From Canibacter zhuwentaonis (GTDB lineage: Bacteria; Actinomycetota; Actinomycetes; Actinomycetales; Microbacteriaceae): a stretch of DNA of 64,000 nucleotides. The DNA lies in assembly GCF_018531125.1 (NCBI RefSeq), contig NZ_JAHDSY010000004.1; one strand, 5' to 3'. Shown here one piece after another: positions 26,506 to 34,476 of this stretch; positions within the stretch are counted from its first letter, which is position 1, and each line of letters starts with the position of its first letter. The position numbers were made by a program, and so were the translations under genes. The notes below the pieces were generated by a model. It saw only the letters and a list, made by a program, of their open reading frames with translations, did no database searches and was not told the origin of the DNA.

Positions 26506-27357
26506 GTGGTTTCACAGGGCAGTTTGCGGGCGCAGATTATTGCGGAGCTGGGCGTGCGGCGGCGGATCGATCCGCCCCAGGAAGTGTGCAGACGGGTGCA
26601 GTTTTTGCAGGATTACCTGCTACAAACGGGCGCTCGTGGCTATGTTTTGGGTATTTCTGGCGGGCAGGATTCGACGCTCGCTGGTCGGCTTGCGCAGCTC
26701 GCGGTTGCGCAGCTGCGTGAAACAACTGGAGCTGACTACTGTTTTTATGCGGTGCGCTTGCCGTACGGTAGGCAGTTTGACGAGGCCGACGCGCGTTTAG
26801 CACTTGAGTTTATTGCGCCAGATCGTGTGCTCACAGTTGATATTAAACCCGGTGTTGACGCGCTCGCGCAGGGCGTGGCAGGCAGTTTGCAGGCCTCTGG
26901 CGTTGGTGCTCCTGTCACTGATTTTAACCGGGGCAATATCAAAGCGCGCGCGCGAATGGTTGCGCAGTACGCGATAGCGGCGGCGCACAGGCTGCTCGTG
27001 ATTGGCACGGATCATGCTGCGGAGGCGGTGACCGGGTTTTTCACCAAATACGGTGATGGTGCGGCTGATCTAATGCCGTTGCACGGGCTTACCAAATCGC
27101 AGGGGGCGCAGCTTTTGCGTGAGCTGGGCGCGCCCGATCGCACCTGGTTAAAAGCTCCGACCGCTGATTTGCTGGATGATAATCCCGGGCAGCTTGACGA
27201 AGACAGCCTGGGTGTTAGCTACACTGAAATTGACGCCTATTTAATGGGTGAAGAGGTTGCTCAGCGTGTTATCGATACAATCGAGGGTAAGTTTATATCG
27301 AGCAGACACAAGCGCAACAGCGCGGCGCATCCTGATAATGATTGGTGGTTACAGTGA
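26506..27357 (+). CDS. nadE: NH3-dependent NAD+ synthetase
   Basis: Amidates deamido-NAD to NAD+ using ATP. The PP-loop ATPase motif is VLGISGGQDSTLAGRLAQLA (about residue 46), followed by the NAD-site segments NFNRGNIKARARMVAQYAIA-like and IGTDHAAEAVTGFFTKYGDGAADLMPLHGLTK. No N-terminal nitrilase domain is present (283 aa), so the enzyme should use ammonia rather than glutamine. AGGAGGAG directly precedes GTG 26506. The stop overlaps the msrA start. Confidence 0.95.
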   Translation: MVSQGSLRAQIIAELGVRRRIDPPQEVCRRVQFLQDYLLQTGARGYVLGISGGQDSTLAGRLAQLAVAQLRETTGADYCFYAVRLPYGRQFDEADARLALEFIAPDRVLTVDIKPGVDALAQGVAGSLQASGVGAPVTDFNRGNIKARARMVAQYAIAAAHRLLVIGTDHAAEAVTGFFTKYGDGAADLMPLHGLTKSQGAQLLRELGAPDRTWLKAPTADLLDDNPGQLDEDSLGVSYTEIDAYLMGEEVAQRVIDTIEGKFISSRHKRNSAAHPDNDWWLQ

Positions 27358-27917
27358 ACACAACAGCAGAGGCAGTTGCTGCAGCAGATACTAAATTAAC
27401 ATCGTTCGTGCTCGGTGGCGGGTGTTTTTGGTGTCTTGACGCGGCATACAAGGTTTTGCGCGGAGTCGCGTCTGTTGAGTGCGGATACGCTGGTGGGCAG
27501 GCAGATACAGCACAGTATAAGCGGGTTTGCGATGGTGACACCGGGCACGCTGAGGTTGTGCGCATAACTTTTGATGAGCGCGAGATTCCGGCGAGCGTAA
27601 TTTTGGATGCGTATTTTACAATGCACGACCCGCGCCAGTTGAACGGGCAGGGTAACGACATCGGCACACAGTACCGCTCGGTTATGTTTTACAGTGACGA
27701 AGACCAGAAAACACAGTTTTTGGCGGCGGCTGAGCGTGCCGCAAACCTGTGGGACGGTGAAATTGTGACCGCTTTTGAAGAGCTCGAAGAGTTTTTTATC
27801 GCCGAGGAATATCACCAGGATTATTTTGCTAAAAACCCGAGCCAGGGCTACTGCCTTGTTGTTGCCGTGCCGAAGGTGAACAAGGTGCGCGCAAAGTTTA
27901 TGGAGTACGCACGGTAG
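27354..27917 (+). CDS. msrA: Peptide methionine-S-sulfoxide reductase MsrA
   Basis: Reduces methionine-S-sulfoxide in oxidised proteins. The catalytic cysteine is in LGGGCFWCLDAAYK, and the family motifs VECGYAGG, HAEVVRITFD, HDPRQLNGQGNDIGTQYRS and EEYHQDYFAKNP are present. GTG 27354 overlaps the nadE stop (GTGA) and gives 187 aa. Alternative starts lie 4 codons upstream, and no strong ribosome-binding site favours either. Confidence 0.93.
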   Translation: MNTTAEAVAAADTKLTSFVLGGGCFWCLDAAYKVLRGVASVECGYAGGQADTAQYKRVCDGDTGHAEVVRITFDEREIPASVILDAYFTMHDPRQLNGQGNDIGTQYRSVMFYSDEDQKTQFLAAAERAANLWDGEIVTAFEELEEFFIAEEYHQDYFAKNPSQGYCLVVAVPKVNKVRAKFMEYAR

Positions 27918-28226
27918 TTTTAAGGAGTGTGCGCGTTAGTTTACGGGGTTTTGGCAGATTCTGTTTCTGCGCGGAGTGTGCCGTGCGGGGTGTTGCGGGC
28001 GGTAATCCGCTCGCGCGTTGCTGTGCATTAATCCCGCAGCGCGTTTTAACTTGCGAATTGTTTGTCACAGCACTGGTATTAACAGTGTTATGCACGGGGT
28101 TGTGAATTTTTCTAAAATTAGCGGTAAGCGTGCCCGAAAATAGTTTCACAGGGTCGATGGGAGTTGCGGCACGACGCCTATTGACCCTGTTGTTCACACT
28201 AAAACTATTTATTGAGGGGAGCTATT
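27918..28226. promoter_or_regulatory. Intergenic region with nested inverted repeats ahead of the ssb-like gene
   Basis: The 309 bp after msrA contain no credible gene. The last third folds on itself. AAATAGTTT (28138-28146) pairs with AAACTATTT (28202-28210), and inside it ACAGGGTC (28048+100 to 28155) pairs with GACCCTGT (28183-28190). The ribosome-binding site GAGGGGAG follows at once. This could be a leader structure or an operator controlling the ssb-like gene; nothing else is recognised here. Confidence 0.45.
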
Positions 28227-28908
28227 ATGAGCGCTCAGATTACAGTTATCGGCACGGTTGCGACCGATCCGCGCATTATCCAGTTTGATAACGGGGGGTG
28301 CTAAATGCACTTTTCGGCTTGCAGAAAATGATCGCAGATACGATCGCACAACCGGGCAGTGGGTTGAAACCGAGACTAGTTGGTACACGGTAAACAGCAA
28401 CAACTCGCTGGGCAATAACGCTGCGGTTTCTATTGCTAAAGGGCAGCGCGTGATAGTCACGGGCAGAATGCGCGTGCGTAACTGGAGCAAAAGTGACGGC
28501 AGGTCGGGCACGGTTGCTGAGCTTGACGCGGACGGTCTGGGTCACGATCTGCGCTTTGGAATCACGAAGTACGAGCGCACTGCGTTCGCTAAAAACAGCG
28601 AAGCAAAATCTGCAGACGATGCTAATAGTGAGCTTGCGACAGGCGCTGCAGCAGTGGGTAACAAGACCGTGGCGGGCGGATCTGGCAGTGTGTCTAGCGC
28701 AGATCAGCTCGGCGGTGATTCTGTCTGGAAAACCGCAGGGTCTAACAAAGAGCTACAAACGGTCGGCAGCGCGTGGGGGATTGCGGTGGAATCAGTGGCT
28801 AAACAGGAGGCAGGCGGAGGTCCCTCTGTAGCTGCTGGCGCGGTCGACAAATCTGCGCGAAGTGGGGCTGTGAAACCCGATGCTAAGCAAAGTCTTGTGC
28901 CAGCTTAG
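28227..28908 (+). pseudogene. ssb: Single-stranded DNA-binding protein, frameshifted by one extra G
   Basis: The ATG at 28227, with a good GAGGGGAG site, starts SAQITVIGTVATDPRII, the SSB N-terminus, but the frame closes at TAA after 25 codons. The +1-shifted frame continues it without a gap: GGAKCTFRLAENDRRYD, then ETSWYTVNSNNSLGNNAAVSIAKGQRVIVTG and RVRNWSKSDGRSGTVAELDADGLGHDL, a normal OB fold. The break is a run of six G at 28293-28298 where five would keep the frame. The C-terminal tail is Ala/Gly/Ser-rich and lacks the acidic DDxPF tip. It is probably a second SSB, the essential one normally lying with rpsF and rpsR. The extra G may be real decay, a switch, or a sequencing error. Confidence 0.8.
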
Positions 28909-28945
28909 GCGCAACTGCGCAGTATTTCTGCTTACTGTTGCGGAT

Positions 28946-28987
28946 CAAACTGCGCTCATTCCCGTTACACGGGTTGGGCGCAGTTTG
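28946..28987. terminator. Long hairpin after the ssb-like gene
   Basis: CAAACTGCGC (28946-28955) pairs with GCGCAGTTTG (28978-28987), and inside it CCCGT (28961-28965) pairs with ACGGG (28969-28973). No T run follows on the + strand, so termination is likely but not certain. Confidence 0.5.
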
Positions 28988-29006
28988 TCGCGCTAAAATT
29001 GTGCTT

Positions 29007-29513
29007 ATGTTTTTGTGTTTACGCAATAGGTTTAACTCGCGCGGGGTGAAAAAAGTTGTAGCCGCTGCTGCTCTTGTTGTTTTAATGGGCGTTGGCGGGT
29101 GCAGCAGCATTTCCGTTAAAGTTTTAGAGCCCGAGCAGCCTGAGCGGCAGAGCATTAAACCTGCTGAAAAGACGGTTGAGTATCAGCCAGGTGCATCAGC
29201 TGCGGTTAACGAGGCTTTTTTTGCTAAGGTCACAAAGGAATACGCAGAATCAGAATCTCCTCTTGAGGGGGAACCGCTCGTTAATTACTATGCTGAACGC
29301 GGATTTGATAAGGGCGCTATGCAGGTCACCGGCGATAGAACTAAAATCAATCTTGAGGTTGATTCAATGTTTATCGCCGTGCGTATCGAGCATGAGTGTT
29401 TGATCGCGCAATTTGAGACGGGAGACCGCAGCTATCAGGTGGCACGAATTGCAACCGTTGGCCCCAATAAAGATCTTTGTTTAATCGGCAACACCCGCTA
29501 TATTGACTGGTAG
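29007..29513 (+). CDS. Predicted lipoprotein, DUF6993-like
   Basis: A secreted protein with a basic N-region, a hydrophobic core (VVAAAALVVLMGV) and a lipobox ending GVGGC, so it should be lipid-modified and processed by LspA. The mature domain of about 130 residues includes LVNYYAERGFDKGAMQVTGDRT and EHECLIAQFETGDRSYQVARI. Its position between an SSB gene and ettA is the place where Microbacteriaceae carry a DUF6993 lipoprotein; the family name is by context and pattern, not a search. ATG 29007 (168 aa) and GTG 29046 (155 aa) are both possible starts; neither has a strong ribosome-binding site. Confidence 0.72.
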   Translation: MFLCLRNRFNSRGVKKVVAAAALVVLMGVGGCSSISVKVLEPEQPERQSIKPAEKTVEYQPGASAAVNEAFFAKVTKEYAESESPLEGEPLVNYYAERGFDKGAMQVTGDRTKINLEVDSMFIAVRIEHECLIAQFETGDRSYQVARIATVGPNKDLCLIGNTRYIDW

Positions 29514-29575
29514 AGCGGCATAGTTAAAGTTTTGTTTAGAGACCGGAGTAACGAGAGGAATTTAGCGTAAAGTAA

Positions 29576-31258
29576 ATGGCTGAATATATTTATCAAATGG
29601 TGCGTGCGCGCAAAGCTCACGGAGATAAAGTGATCCTTGACGATGTGACGATGTCATTTTTCCCCGGCGCAAAAATCGGCATGGTTGGTCCTAACGGAGC
29701 CGGTAAGTCAACTATTCTGAAAATAATGGCGGGGCTTGACACCCCGTCTAACGGCGAGGCTAAACTGACCCCGGGATTCTCCGTGGGTATTCTAATGCAG
29801 GAGCCGGAACTTGACGAAGATAAAACCGTGCTTGAAAACGTGCAGCTGGCCGTTGCTGAAACAAAGGCTAAGATCGACCGTTTTAATGAGATCAGCGCAG
29901 AGCTTGCTAATCCTGATGCTGATTACGACGCGCTCTTGCCCGAGATGGGCGAGCTGCAAGAGCAGATTGACGCGCTTGATGCCTGGGATCTTGACAATCA
30001 GCTGGAGCAGGCGATGGATGCCCTGCGGTGTCCGCCCTCAGAAGAAAAAGTTAGTGTGCTATCGGGCGGCGAAAAACGCCGTGTTGCGTTGTGTAAACTG
30101 CTGCTAGAAAAACCGGATCTGCTCCTGCTTGACGAGCCCACTAATCACCTTGATGCGGAGAGTGTGCTCTGGTTAGAGCAGCACCTGCAAAAATATCCGG
30201 GCGCAATTATTGCGATCACACACGACAGGTACTTCCTGGATCATGTTGCCGAGTGGATTGCCGAAGTGGATCGCGGTCGTCTTTATCCTTACGAGGGTAA
30301 CTATTCAACCTATCTGGAAAAGAAAGCGGAACGCCTTGAGGTGCAGGGGCGTAAAGACGTTAAACTGCACAAGCGTTTGAAAGATGAGCTGGAATGGGTG
30401 CGGTCTAACTCTAAGGGACGGCAGGCTAAATCAAAAGCTCGTCTGGCGCGTTACGAAGAAATGGCTGCGGAGGCTGAGCGCACTCGGAAGCTAGACTTTG
30501 AAGAGATTCAGATTCCGCCAGGACCGCGTCTTGGCGGAATTGTGCTCGAGGCAAACAACCTACAAAAAGGTTTTGGAGAGCGTACGCTGATTGACGGGCT
30601 GAGTTTCTCTCTGCCGCGCAACGGCATTGTGGGCATTATTGGCCCTAACGGCGTTGGTAAAACAACTCTTTTTAAAACGATTGTGGGCATTGAGGAACTC
30701 GACGGCGGCGAGCTAAAAATCGGTGAAACCGTGAAACTCAGTTACGTGGATCAGAGCCGTGCCGGAATTGATCCTAAAAAAACAGTATGGGAGGTTGTTT
30801 CAGACGGTCTTGATTATATTCAGGTTGGAAACGTTGAAATTCCATCCCGCGCGTATGTCTCAAGTTTTGGTTTCAAAGGGCCTGACCAGCAGAAACCATC
30901 GGGCGTGTTATCAGGAGGTGAGCGTAACAGGCTAAACCTTGCGCTTACTCTGAAGCAGGGCGGTAACCTGCTGCTGCTTGACGAGCCGACTAACGACCTT
31001 GACGTTGAAACGCTTGCAAGCCTTGAGAACGCGCTTTTGGAGTTCCCCGGCTGTGCTGTGGTTATCACACACGACAGGTGGTTCCTAGATAGAATAGCGA
31101 CGCACATTCTCGCCTATGAGGGCACCCTCGAAAACCCAGCATCCTGGTACTGGTACGAGGGTAACTTTGAAGGCTACGAGAAGAATAAGATCGAACGTCT
31201 TGGCGCCGATGCTGCTAAACCATCACGCATGACATACCGCAAACTCACGCGCGATTAA
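29576..31258 (+). CDS. ettA: Energy-dependent translational throttle protein EttA (ABC-F)
   Basis: Ribosome-binding ABC-F ATPase that couples the energy state to the first peptide bond. Two ABC domains occur in one chain: Walker A GPNGAGKST and GPNGVGKTT, signatures LSGGEKRRVALCK and LSGGERNRLNLAL, Walker B LLLLDEPTNHLD and LLLLDEPTNDLD. The EttA-type inter-domain linker is rich in charged residues (LKDELEWVRSNSKGRQAKSKARLARYEEM). The length of 560 aa fits EttA. There are no transmembrane helices. The ATG follows AGGAAT at some distance, so expression strength is unclear. Confidence 0.95.
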   Translation: MAEYIYQMVRARKAHGDKVILDDVTMSFFPGAKIGMVGPNGAGKSTILKIMAGLDTPSNGEAKLTPGFSVGILMQEPELDEDKTVLENVQLAVAETKAKIDRFNEISAELANPDADYDALLPEMGELQEQIDALDAWDLDNQLEQAMDALRCPPSEEKVSVLSGGEKRRVALCKLLLEKPDLLLLDEPTNHLDAESVLWLEQHLQKYPGAIIAITHDRYFLDHVAEWIAEVDRGRLYPYEGNYSTYLEKKAERLEVQGRKDVKLHKRLKDELEWVRSNSKGRQAKSKARLARYEEMAAEAERTRKLDFEEIQIPPGPRLGGIVLEANNLQKGFGERTLIDGLSFSLPRNGIVGIIGPNGVGKTTLFKTIVGIEELDGGELKIGETVKLSYVDQSRAGIDPKKTVWEVVSDGLDYIQVGNVEIPSRAYVSSFGFKGPDQQKPSGVLSGGERNRLNLALTLKQGGNLLLLDEPTNDLDVETLASLENALLEFPGCAVVITHDRWFLDRIATHILAYEGTLENPASWYWYEGNFEGYEKNKIERLGADAAKPSRMTYRKLTRD

Positions 31259-31320
31259 TGGATGTTGATCGCACGCTGGCAGGTTGCGTAAGCTAGACGC
31301 TAAAGAACAGCGCGCACCGA

Positions 31321-31346
31321 TTTTAATGCGGTAAGGCGTATTAAAA
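31321..31346. other. Hairpin between convergent ettA and the esterase gene
   Basis: TTTTAATGCG (31321-31330) pairs with CGTATTAAAA (31337-31346) with one G-T pair and a 6-nt loop. It lies between two convergent genes where a bidirectional terminator would be expected, but no clear T run follows on either strand. Confidence 0.35.
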
Positions 31347-31407
31347 CCGGGCTGTAAAACGGGTGGTTGTAGTTTAATAATACAGCTTACCAGTTTTTAT
31401 ATTGCGG

Positions 31408-32238
31408 CTAGTTACTGTTTGCATTGATGTGTTCGTGGATTAGGCGGTCAAACTCTGCGGGGTTGTCAGCGTGTACCCAGTGTCCAGCATTCGGAACTGT
31501 AACGGGCACAGTGTTAGGAAAAAGAAGCTGCATAACGTTAAAATCATCGGGTTTAATATAGTTCGATTTTTCCCCCGCAAGCCACAGCACAGGGCCGTTA
31601 AAAACAGCCCCTGCTGGCGCATTAAAGCCCATAATCGAGTCAAGATTATCTCGCAGCAATTGCAAGTTTGCCTGCCAATAAAAACCGTTGCCAGTTTTTC
31701 GCGCCAGGTTCTGCAGCAGAAAAGTGCGCACCGCAGCATCTGGAATACCGACCTGTAGCAGCTGATCCGCTGCAGCACGACTCTCTAGAGACGCCAGGTC
31801 TAGAGCCAGCAGTTTATCAATGAGCCGCACGAAATAATTCTCACTATTGGGGCGGTGCGTGGGCGCAATATCAACAATGATCAGTGATTTAATAAGTTCA
31901 TGGTGCAGCAGCGCAATAAACATTGCAGCCTTACCGCCCATCGAGTGCCCGAGCATATGGATTTTGCCGCGAGCCGCCTCAAAAGCCGGGTGTTCTTTAA
32001 CGGCCGCAACTATTAGCTCGGCTGTTTCCAGATAGCTAAACTCGCTTGTCCAGCTCGACTCGGCGTGGTTGGGCATATCGATCAGGAGCGAGTTTGAGAG
32101 CGACCTGAGCTCTTTTGCGTGCTGCATAAAGTTGCGCCCTCGCCCCAGTAGACCGTGCATAAAAACTGTTAGCTCTGCGCGCTCCCCCGCGATAAAAGTT
32201 GTTTTCACCCCGGTTTTATTGCTTGTGTTTGCCAACAT
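31408..32238 (-). CDS. Alpha/beta-hydrolase, YbfF-type esterase
   Basis: A cytoplasmic hydrolase of 276 residues. The oxyanion-hole segment VFMHGLLGRGRNFMQ and the nucleophile elbow HMLGHSMGGKAAM (Ser in GHSMGG) fit the family, as do IVDIAPTHRPNSENY and the late NAGHWVHADNP, which supplies the histidine. This set resembles the YbfF/ABHD11 acyl-esterases; the natural substrate is unknown. AGAAGGA lies 6 bp before ATG 32238, so the longer frame from TTG 32259 is not preferred. It follows tesB by about 23 bp on the same strand and probably forms an operon with it. Confidence 0.85.
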   Translation of the reverse strand: MLANTSNKTGVKTTFIAGERAELTVFMHGLLGRGRNFMQHAKELRSLSNSLLIDMPNHAESSWTSEFSYLETAELIVAAVKEHPAFEAARGKIHMLGHSMGGKAAMFIALLHHELIKSLIIVDIAPTHRPNSENYFVRLIDKLLALDLASLESRAAADQLLQVGIPDAAVRTFLLQNLARKTGNGFYWQANLQLLRDNLDSIMGFNAPAGAVFNGPVLWLAGEKSNYIKPDDFNVMQLLFPNTVPVTVPNAGHWVHADNPAEFDRLIHEHINANSN

Positions 32239-32261
32239 CGATTTTCCTTCTGTAGCCAAGC

Positions 32262-33122
32262 CTACGGCAGGCGCAGCATTACTTCCTGCGCGGCTGAGGC
32301 AACCAGGACGCCCTGCTCGTTATAAAACTTACCCTGCGTGAGAGCCCTGCCGTGCCCGGCATTCACGGTGTGCAACTCGTACAGCAACCACTCATTAACG
32401 TTGAAATCAGAGTGAAACCACACTGCAAAATCTAGGCTCGCGCATTTCATTCCGGGGGTGAGCCACGATCTACCAAATCCGCGCAGCGCGGGTTCCATGA
32501 ACAGGTAGTCACTAACATAAATGAGTGCAGCCCGATGCAGCAGGGCGCTCTCTGGCAGTGCTGCTATTGTTTTAATCCACACGTGCTGTGTTGTTTGCTG
32601 CTTGGGCACAGACTGCATAACATCGCCTTCAACATAGCGAAAATCAAAGGGGCGCGTGAGTATATCCGCGCCTGCGGGCAGGTGGGATAGGTGTCGGTAG
32701 GTGTCGCGCAGCGATGGTATCTCGGTGGGCGCAGCAATCGTGCTCAAATCAAAACTGTCACTGAATGATTCGCCATCTGTTGGGCGTTGGTGCGACGCGA
32801 TCATTGACATAATCGGCACATCACCCTGATACCCCTGGGCGCGCCGGGTAGCAAAAGTGCCGCCGGTGAAAATTTCTTCCACGTTAAATGCGGTCTGTTT
32901 TGAAGCGTCACCGGGGCGCATAAAATAGCCGTGCAGCGAGTGCATACGGTGCTCTTCAGAGACTGTGAGACCGGTGGCGTAGGCGGCCTGCGCCATGATT
33001 TGCCCGCCAAAACTGCGACCCGTCGCACCCTCTGGCGTGCCGCCGATAAAGCTGTTCGCAGGCGAATCCGCGCCATATGATTGCAGTGTTAAAAGCCTGG
33101 CAAGATTTATGGGTTGTGTCAT
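32262..33122 (-). CDS. tesB: Acyl-CoA thioesterase II (TesB)
   Basis: Double-hotdog thioesterase hydrolysing fatty acyl-CoA. The N-terminal half has GRSFGGQIMAQAAYATGL and MHSLHGYFMRPGD. The C-terminal half has CASLDFAVWFHSDFNVNEWLLYEL, with the catalytic Asp of the family, and ends GRALTQGKFYNEQGVLVASAAQEVMLRL, with the conserved Gln. The length is 286 aa, matching E. coli TesB. CGGAGG precedes the ATG at 33122. It is the first gene of a probable two-gene operon with the esterase. Confidence 0.94.
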   Translation of the reverse strand: MTQPINLARLLTLQSYGADSPANSFIGGTPEGATGRSFGGQIMAQAAYATGLTVSEEHRMHSLHGYFMRPGDASKQTAFNVEEIFTGGTFATRRAQGYQGDVPIMSMIASHQRPTDGESFSDSFDLSTIAAPTEIPSLRDTYRHLSHLPAGADILTRPFDFRYVEGDVMQSVPKQQTTQHVWIKTIAALPESALLHRAALIYVSDYLFMEPALRGFGRSWLTPGMKCASLDFAVWFHSDFNVNEWLLYELHTVNAGHGRALTQGKFYNEQGVLVASAAQEVMLRLP

Positions 33123-33501
33123 TGATTCCTCCGTGCAGTATTTTAGCGAAGTTACCAGAGTAGTTCCTACCTGCTCGTAGTGTTAATTAGAATCCGCAGA
33201 AAAACGCAATAATTTTAAGGTTAAGCGCCTAAATAAGGTGCGCAATTTGTATGCTGGTGTGCTAATATTAAAACACTTTTAGCCTGCCTTAACTTCGGCT
33301 GGGAGTAGACCGTATCTTGATTTAGATGTAAAGGATCGTGTCGATGCTTAGATCATTCAAATTTATTAGAGTAGTTGCTGAGCTGTTTTCCCGGTCGTTT
33401 AATCATGCGCGGCGGTAAAGGCGAAAACATAACTGCTTTTGGGGTGCGCTGGGTCTCGTATTGGGCGATGTTTGCTGAGCTATTGTACGGAATACGGCAG
33501 T
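33123..33501. other. A+T-richer gap upstream of the restriction-modification genes
   Basis: This 379-bp stretch separates divergent tesB and the restriction-modification operon and marks the left edge of lower-G+C DNA. It contains one small open frame at 33344-33418 (24 codons, MLRSFKFIRVVAELFSRS start) preceded by AAAGGA 10 bp upstream. That could be a leader peptide, but nothing in it is recognised. No terminal repeat, tRNA or integrase marks an insertion end. Confidence 0.4.
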
Positions 33502-34476
33502 ATGACTAGCTTAGATTTTTTCAAACGGGTTTTCCCTGAAGATTTGGATGAGCAGTTTTTAGCGGATCAGTATCCTGATGTGCTGCGCACGCTGCTGCTT
33601 GATCGCTCTGCAGGGCGTAATATTTTGTGGGCAACTGACGATTACAAAGATTTAAGTCAAATGCACCAGGGGCAGGCGGAGATTACGTTTGCTGCTATTA
33701 CCGGCGAGTATGCCGGCGTTATTGCGCCGCGAGTAGATAAGCCTGCAAAAGTGCAAGCTGAGCGCACAAAAAGGAAAGCTGAGGTGTTTACACCCTCCTG
33801 GGTTTGTAATTTGCAAAATAACCTGGTTGACGAGGTGTGGTTTGGTCGTCCTGATGTTTTTAACCGTGCTTCTGAAAAAACCTGGGTTGCAACGACTGGT
33901 AAGATAGATTTTTCAGAGGAGTCTTCTCGTTCTTGGAAGGTCTATGTCGACGAGAACCGTCTAGAGATTACCTGCGGCGAAGCTCCTTACCTGGTGAGTA
34001 GATATGACACCACCAGCGGAGAGAAGATTCCGCTTGGTGAGCGTATCGGACTGTTGGATCGCAAGCTGCGAGTGGTTTCTGAGAATGTTGATAATGAACA
34101 AGAGTGGCTGAAGTGGTCACAGCGAGCTTTTGAAGCTACTTATGGGTTTGAATATCAAGGAGATTCTCTTTTGTTAGCAAGAGAGAATCTGTTAGCTTCT
34201 TACGGAGATTATATGCTGGCATCATTAGATCGATTCCCCACAGCGGGGGAGTTGAAGCGGATCGCCGTTATTTTATCTTGGAATCTGTGGCAGATGGATG
34301 GGCTGACTGGTTTTCCTCCCTATAGTGATGCCGCATACTATGAACAGAAGCAAAACACACTTGATCTTTTTGAGATCGAAAGCTCTCCGCTTCCTGTTCC
34401 TTGCCACATTAGAGATTGGCGAGCGAAAAAAACACATACTTTTAATAGCTTGTTGTCTGAGCGGAGACAAAAATGA
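33502..34476 (+). CDS. Restriction-modification accessory protein (methyltransferase-like fragment)
   Basis: A 324-residue protein with a basic block followed by RKAEVFTPSWVCNLQNNLVDE, which resembles motif X of N6-adenine methyltransferases (the EVFTP core). It ends with a region containing KRIAVILSWNLWQMDGLTG. No SAM-binding motif I and no NPPY motif is visible, so it is unlikely to methylate DNA alone. Proteins of this kind are often labelled restriction endonuclease subunit M and lie immediately before a large helicase/methyltransferase protein, as here. ATG 33502 is chosen; the open frame extends to 33439 but that part is unconvincing. The stop overlaps the next start in ATGA. Codon use is more A+T-rich than in the surrounding core genes. 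Confidence 0.7.
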   Translation: MTSLDFFKRVFPEDLDEQFLADQYPDVLRTLLLDRSAGRNILWATDDYKDLSQMHQGQAEITFAAITGEYAGVIAPRVDKPAKVQAERTKRKAEVFTPSWVCNLQNNLVDEVWFGRPDVFNRASEKTWVATTGKIDFSEESSRSWKVYVDENRLEITCGEAPYLVSRYDTTSGEKIPLGERIGLLDRKLRVVSENVDNEQEWLKWSQRAFEATYGFEYQGDSLLLARENLLASYGDYMLASLDRFPTAGELKRIAVILSWNLWQMDGLTGFPPYSDAAYYEQKQNTLDLFEIESSPLPVPCHIRDWRAKKTHTFNSLLSERRQK

